Of a stretch of DNA of 9,759 nucleotides, positions 5,890 through 9,759 are shown one piece after another (position 1 is the first letter of the stretch; each line of letters opens with the position of its first letter). The DNA is from JASFQI01 sp050115555 (GTDB lineage: Bacteria; Desulfobacterota; DSM-4660; Desulfatiglandales; HGW-15), in contig JASFQI010000180.1 in NCBI GenBank assembly GCA_050115555.1, forward strand, positions 1 to 9,759, given 5' to 3'. A program made the position numbers and the translations under genes. Below the pieces are notes generated by a model. The model was not told where the DNA came from. It was given only the letters and a program-made list of their open reading frames with translations, and searched no databases.

Positions 5890-7723
5890 TTTCGCCCACT
5901 ATTTCAGCTTGTGATGAGAGGGTTTTTCTTATTTTTTGAGCTAGATCATGCATGATAATCGGTTTCATAATAAATTCTCGAACTCCGATCCGCTTCGCCG
6001 TATCCTCATCAATCCATTCACTGAAACCTGTACAGAGAATCACCGGTACATCCGGCCAAGTCGTCAGGATCTCTTCGCATAACTCCCTGCCGGTCATTCT
6101 GGGCATGGTTTGATCGGTGATCACGAGATCAAAGCTTGCAGGCTGTTCTCGAAGGGCTTCCAAGGCTTCCACCCCATTGCCTTTCGCAACGACCTCATAC
6201 CCCAGCCGGGTAAGCATTTGGCCTATAATGTCGCGCATGGCTTGCTCATCATCGACCAGCAGGATACGTTCATTGCCCTCAGGGAGGGGTTCAGAGATTT
6301 CCACCTGTTCCACATGGGGTTTCGCGACCTCCGGGAGATAGACTTCAAAAGAGCTCCCCTTGGCTTCCTCGCTTTCTACGGTGATGGCCCCCCCCAATCC
6401 TTTGACAATGCCATGAACCAGGGAAAGTCCCAAGCCGGTCCCCTCGCTTTTCGCCTTTGTGGTAAAAAACGGGTCAAAGATCTTTTCCATGGTGTGTGGA
6501 TCCATGCCATGTCCTGTGTCGGAAAAACAGAGCCTTGCATAATTTCCCGGAGGGAGATCCATGGGATTGCCCATGGCTGCAGCGTCCAGGACTGCAGACT
6601 CCAGCCTCACCGAGAGTGTTCCTCCGGTTTCTTTCATGGCATGGGCGGCATTGGTGCAAAGATTCATCACGACTTGATGGACTTGGGTGGGTTCAGCCAG
6701 AATGGTCGAATCAGGGGCTTGGATAACCGTTTCAATTTCAATGGTGGTGGGGAGGATAGAGCGTAAAAACTTGATGACTTCCTTGACGATGGGTTCCATC
6801 TGCAGGACCGTGAGATCGTCCTTGTTTTGACGACTGAAGGTCAGGATTTGCTTGACAAGATCTTTTGCACGATACCCTGCTTGTAGTACACGCTCTATGC
6901 TCTCTCTGGCCGGGTTTTGTCCAGAAATATCCATGAGCGCTGTTTCGGAACCTACGAGTATTGGAGTGAGAATGTTATTGAAATCATGGGCAATTCCTCC
7001 GGAAAGCGTCCCTATGGCTTCCATTTTTTGGGCTTGCTGGAGCTGAAGGTGGAGCTTTTTATTTTCTTTCCGTGCATTCTTGAGATCTGTAATGTCATGA
7101 GCAATGGACTTTATGGATGTGAGATCTCCATGGTCATCAAAATGGAAATGGATGGTCCAGAACATGTCCTGGATTTGTCCGGATTGGCTGACCATGCGGT
7201 TTTCAAGGACTGCACTGGGAATTCGGTCTTGAATCCACTGCGAAAGATGCTCGATGGTTCTTTCCCTGTCATCCGGATGAATGAAGTCGATGACCGAACG
7301 TCCAAGGCACTCTTCGGGAGTCAGGCCGAGCATTCGAAGGCCGGTCTCGTTTACAAAGATAAATTTTCCGTCTGGGCTCGCTTCGCCAACGAAGTTGTCC
7401 GTACTTTCTACAATATCACGGTATTTTTCTTCACTTCTCAAGAGATCCTGAGTCGAGAGTTCTTTTAAAAAAGCATAGAACACAAAAAGCCACCACAGGG
7501 GAAGCAGGGCGCCAATGAAGTCTTCGAAGGCCTCCATGGGAGGGATGATATGAGACCATTCGAGGAGCAGGAAGAGATTATAGAGGAGAGTAAAGAGGAT
7601 GAGCCCCGTCAATGGCAGTTTTTTGGTGAGATTTGAGGAGCGCTTCCATCCCGCAAGGAGAAAAACGCCTGCAGTCAGTGAGGCCAGAACGGCCACAGCA
7701 TCGAGGAATACCACAGAGTTCAC
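5882..7723 (-). CDS. Hybrid sensor histidine kinase, 3TM-PAS-HisKA-HATPase-REC
   Basis: This 613-residue membrane kinase is the probable partner of the NtrC-like regulator. Three hydrophobic helices lie at about 4-26, 36-56 and 69-89. A PAS domain follows (about 97-217, ending DITDLK). The HisKA site is H246 in GGIAHDFNN. The ATPase N box has N358 (NLCTNAAHAM), G1 has D402 (DTGHGM) and G2 is GTGLGL (428-433). A C-terminal receiver has D491-D492, acceptor D537 (VITDQTMP), T565 and K587. The start is GTG 7723: GAGGAG lies 6 nt upstream, the codon overlaps the stop of the small gene before it (GTGA), and translation from here places the first membrane helix at the N-terminus. An in-frame ATG at 7858 would overlap that gene by 139 nt with a non-membrane extension. 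The C-terminus overlaps the regulator gene by 8 nt. It is a paralogue of the kinase at 8076-9759. Confidence 0.95.
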   Translation of the reverse strand: MNSVVFLDAVAVLASLTAGVFLLAGWKRSSNLTKKLPLTGLILFTLLYNLFLLLEWSHIIPPMEAFEDFIGALLPLWWLFVFYAFLKELSTQDLLRSEEKYRDIVESTDNFVGEASPDGKFIFVNETGLRMLGLTPEECLGRSVIDFIHPDDRERTIEHLSQWIQDRIPSAVLENRMVSQSGQIQDMFWTIHFHFDDHGDLTSIKSIAHDITDLKNARKENKKLHLQLQQAQKMEAIGTLSGGIAHDFNNILTPILVGSETALMDISGQNPARESIERVLQAGYRAKDLVKQILTFSRQNKDDLTVLQMEPIVKEVIKFLRSILPTTIEIETVIQAPDSTILAEPTQVHQVVMNLCTNAAHAMKETGGTLSVRLESAVLDAAAMGNPMDLPPGNYARLCFSDTGHGMDPHTMEKIFDPFFTTKAKSEGTGLGLSLVHGIVKGLGGAITVESEEAKGSSFEVYLPEVAKPHVEQVEISEPLPEGNERILLVDDEQAMRDIIGQMLTRLGYEVVAKGNGVEALEALREQPASFDLVITDQTMPRMTGRELCEEILTTWPDVPVILCTGFSEWIDEDTAKRIGVREFIMKPIIMHDLAQKIRKTLSSQAEIVGENG

Positions 7724-7995
7724 TGACGACTCCTCGAAAAGGGGGTCCCTTTCCAGAACCAGAACGCCACAACGACCGCGCTTGCCGCATAGCACAGGTG
7801 TTCCAGAAAATTGAAAACCCTGGACAGGAAAAAACCCTCGAGGACCGTGAGGACCCATCCGAGCAAAAGGATGTAGAATCCTCTCAAAAAAATCTTTGAA
7901 AATGGAACTTGTTTTAATTTTGAGTAGTTTGCGAGGACAAAGGCCAGGGCGCCCAAGCCGGAGGCAAGCATGATCAGTTCATTTTCATGAATCAT
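7720..7995 (-). CDS. Small three-helix membrane protein, coupled to the sensor kinase
   Basis: This 91-residue protein of unknown function has no enzymatic motif. It has three predicted membrane helices, at about 6-24, 35-56 and 62-82, separated by a Lys-rich loop (SKLKQVPFSK) and a short acidic turn (FNFLEHL). Its stop codon overlaps the GTG start of the hybrid kinase, so the two are almost certainly translated together. Its helix order, loop charge and a Leu-Glu pair followed 12 residues later by another Glu match the N-terminal 89 residues of that kinase, which suggests a stand-alone copy of the kinase's membrane module. The start at 7995 is the first ATG, with only a weak purine-rich region (GAAGAAAG) before it. 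Reality as a gene rests on the coupling, length and hydrophobic pattern. It could be a sensor partner, an inhibitor or a decaying kinase fragment. Confidence 0.8.
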   Translation of the reverse strand: MIHENELIMLASGLGALAFVLANYSKLKQVPFSKIFLRGFYILLLGWVLTVLEGFFLSRVFNFLEHLCYAASAVVVAFWFWKGTPFSRSRQ

Positions 7996-8012
7996 CTTTC
8001 TTCACCCTGCCA

Positions 8013-8047
8013 GGAGAAGGGACCTTCTCCGTGGACCGAATGGGTCC
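8013..8047 (-). other. Two tandem stem-loops between hybrid kinase and small membrane gene
   Basis: In the 80-nt spacer the minus strand first forms GGACC-cattc-GGTCC (8047-8033), then GGAGAAGG-tc-CCTTCTCC (8030-8013). Both stems are perfect and lie 2 nt apart. The second hairpin also contains GGTCC across its turn, so the first GGACC could pair with either GGTCC copy. No T-run follows, so neither is a classical terminator. The pair could set relative expression of the genes by RNA processing or attenuation; that role is inferred. Confidence 0.45.
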
Positions 8048-8075
8048 TCCTGAGAGAAAAAAGGAAGCGAATGAT

Positions 8076-9759
8076 TCAGAGAGGGGCCTTCCCATCGAAC
8101 ACGCTTCTCAGGATGCTTGCCAACTCCCTTATCTCAACGGGTTTGGTCACGTATTTTTTGATCCCCATAGCCCGTGCCTGATCCTCGTTGATGAGTTCAC
8201 TGTAGCCCGTGCAAAGGATAATAGGGATATCGCTTCGAAGGGAAAGGATCTCTTTGGCCAGTTCCTTCCCGGTCATATGGGGCATGGTCTGATCCGTGAT
8301 GACGGCATCGAAGAGGTTCGGATTTTTTTGAAAAATCTCGAGGGCCTCCAGACTGCTCGTCTTTGCCTCGACCACGTAACCGAGATGTTCCAACATCTTG
8401 TTTTCGATATCGAGCAGCGACCTCTCGTCTTCCACCAAAAGGATGCGTTCACGCCCGGACGGGATGATCCTTCCAGGCTCGTCGCTTTCGAGCTCGCTGT
8501 CGTCACCGTCATAAAGGGGGAGATAGACCCCGAAGCGGGTTCCCTTCTCCTGATCGCTCTCCAAGGCGATCGCGCCGCCATGGGTCTGGACGATCCCATG
8601 GACCACAGCAAGCCCCATGCCTGTCCCTTCCCCTACATTCTTGGTAGTAAAATAGGGGTCAAAGACCTTGTCTAAAACGTCCGGGGCCATGCCGTGCCCC
8701 GTATCCTTTACGGTCAGCCGCAGGTATTTCCCCGTCTCCAAGCCATGAAGGTTCTCGGCCATCCTTGTATCCACCTGAACGTTTTCGAGACGAATCTCAA
8801 GAATTCCCCCCTTTTCTCTCATAGCGTGCGCAGCGTTGGTGCAGAGATTGATCAGGACCTGATTGATCTGGGTGGCATCACCCAGGATGGTCTCCGCCGT
8901 CGCTGAGAAAAGGTGACGAATCTCAATGGTCGAGGGAATGGAGGCCCTCAAGAACTTCATGGATTCCTTGATAATGGGGCTGATCTGAATAGGCTTGTAT
9001 TCACGCTCCCCTTTCCGGCTGAAGGTGAGGATCTGCTGAACCATGTCCCTGGCCCGGAGACAGGCCTTGCGAATCTCATCGAGATGGTTTCTGGCCGGGT
9101 TGTCCTCCGGCAGATTTATGTCCACAAGATCCGAGTTGCCCAGGATAATTCCCAGGATGTTGTTGAAATCATGCGCAATGCCCCCTGCGAGTATCCCAAT
9201 GGCATCGATCCTCTGCGCCTGCTGAAACTGCGCCTCGAGTCGATCTCTTTCCGTGATATCCCTCAGGACACCCTGGAGGGTGTCTTTGCCATCGTAACGT
9301 ATTCTCGAGGTCAGGACTTCAGCTCGAAAGGTGGATCCATCCTTACGTCGGGCCTCGAGGATACGGCGATCGTGTTGAGGGGTTTCCCCCCTTATCAGGG
9401 ACTGGATTCGATTCTTGATTTGCGAAAACTCGCTGGACGCCATGACATCCCAGATCGCGAATGAAAGGCCTTCCTCCATGCTGTATCCGAAAAGATCGCA
9501 GATTCTCTGATTGAGAAAGAGGATTTTCCCCGAGGGAATCTCGCAAATAAAGTAGCCGTCAAGAGTTTGTTCCACGAGGTTTCTGTATCGCTCCTCGCTT
9601 TGCTGAAGGGCCTTTTGCGCCGTCTTGCGTTCCGTGATGTCCAGGGCGGTGAAGACAAGGCCGGCATTGGAGTCGCCGGGTATGACGGCGGCCGAGCTGA
9701 GCAGGATATCCAGGTTCCGGCCGTCCTTGTGCTTCCAGCGGGTCACCACCGCCGCGACT
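8076..9759 (-). CDS. PAS-PAS hybrid sensor histidine kinase (5' end cut by window edge)
   Basis: A hybrid histidine kinase whose N-terminus lies beyond the right edge; 560 residues are visible and the frame is open to the last base. The visible part begins inside a PAS domain that ends in DITERK (about 9636-9627). A second complete PAS follows (about 9600-9240, ending DITERD). The HisKA site is the His of GGIAHDFNN at 9173-9171. ATPase boxes are NLCTNAAHAM (around 8837), DTGHGM (around 8700) and GEGTGMGL (around 8620). The C-terminal receiver has an E-D acidic pair (LLVEDE, around 8430), acceptor Asp in VITDQTMP at 8297-8295, the Thr of ILCTG and the Lys of VTKP. It is closely similar to the kinase at 5882-7723 from HisKA to REC. 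Membrane segments, if any, are outside the window. It lies 80 nt upstream of the small membrane gene in the same orientation and is probably co-transcribed with it. Confidence 0.95.
   Translation of the reverse strand, partial: VAAVVTRWKHKDGRNLDILLSSAAVIPGDSNAGLVFTALDITERKTAQKALQQSEERYRNLVEQTLDGYFICEIPSGKILFLNQRICDLFGYSMEEGLSFAIWDVMASSEFSQIKNRIQSLIRGETPQHDRRILEARRKDGSTFRAEVLTSRIRYDGKDTLQGVLRDITERDRLEAQFQQAQRIDAIGILAGGIAHDFNNILGIILGNSDLVDINLPEDNPARNHLDEIRKACLRARDMVQQILTFSRKGEREYKPIQISPIIKESMKFLRASIPSTIEIRHLFSATAETILGDATQINQVLINLCTNAAHAMREKGGILEIRLENVQVDTRMAENLHGLETGKYLRLTVKDTGHGMAPDVLDKVFDPYFTTKNVGEGTGMGLAVVHGIVQTHGGAIALESDQEKGTRFGVYLPLYDGDDSELESDEPGRIIPSGRERILLVEDERSLLDIENKMLEHLGYVVEAKTSSLEALEIFQKNPNLFDAVITDQTMPHMTGKELAKEILSLRSDIPIILCTGYSELINEDQARAMGIKKYVTKPVEIRELASILRSVFDGKAPL

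Noticed and set aside
6110..6766. Plus-strand open frame of 218 codons opposite the hybrid kinase
   Set aside because: It is a shadow of the ATPase and receiver coding sequence on the other strand, with no recognisable protein features.
7724..7858. Upstream ATG for the three-helix hybrid kinase
   Set aside because: It would overlap the small membrane gene by 139 nt with an unlikely Gly/Arg-rich N-terminus, while GTG 7723 has GAGGAG 6 nt upstream and overlaps the preceding stop.

Overview
The window is a block of minus-strand signal-transduction genes. Four features suggest a Desulfobacterota (deltaproteobacterial) or similar motile, sigma-54-using Gram-negative bacterium: stacked PAS hybrid histidine kinases with the H-D-F-N-N phosphorylation box, an NtrC-type activator, a chemoreceptor with an abbreviated HAMP region and the C-terminal sequence EFKDF, and moderate GC content. 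The placement is inferred from gene style only; there is no rRNA or other marker.

In transcription order (right to left) the window holds: (1) a PAS-PAS-HisKA-HATPase-REC hybrid kinase whose 5' end lies beyond the right edge (8076-9759); (2) an 80-nt spacer with two adjacent perfect stem-loops; (3) a 91-residue protein with three predicted membrane helices (7720-7995); (4) a hybrid kinase with three membrane helices, PAS, HisKA, HATPase and REC, starting at a GTG that overlaps the previous stop codon (5882-7723); (5) an NtrC-family response regulator with REC, AAA+ and Fis-type HTH domains, overlapping the kinase by 8 nt (4441-5889); (6) a regulatory gap with a good -24/-12 (sigma-54) promoter candidate and upstream repeats (4196-4440); (7) a methyl-accepting chemotaxis protein (2573-4195); (8) a 627-nt gap with a strong hairpin just after the chemoreceptor gene; (9) a 7TM-PAS-HisKA-HATPase-REC hybrid kinase that runs off the left edge inside its receiver domain (1-1945).

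The overlaps joining genes 3-4 and 4-5 make the small membrane protein, sensor kinase and sigma-54 activator one translationally coupled unit, probably co-transcribed with the hybrid kinase upstream. The likely circuit is: membrane and PAS sensing by the kinases, phosphorylation of Asp52 in the NtrC-like regulator, and activation of a sigma-54 promoter. The only good -24/-12 match found in the window lies directly after the regulator gene and in front of the chemoreceptor gene, so the chemoreceptor is a plausible target. No HPt domain is present, so the purpose of the kinases' own receiver domains is open.

The most unusual point is that the small 91-residue membrane protein resembles the N-terminal three-helix membrane domain of the kinase it is coupled to. 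It looks like a free-standing copy of the sensor's input module. No mobile element, tRNA, rRNA or CRISPR array was seen.
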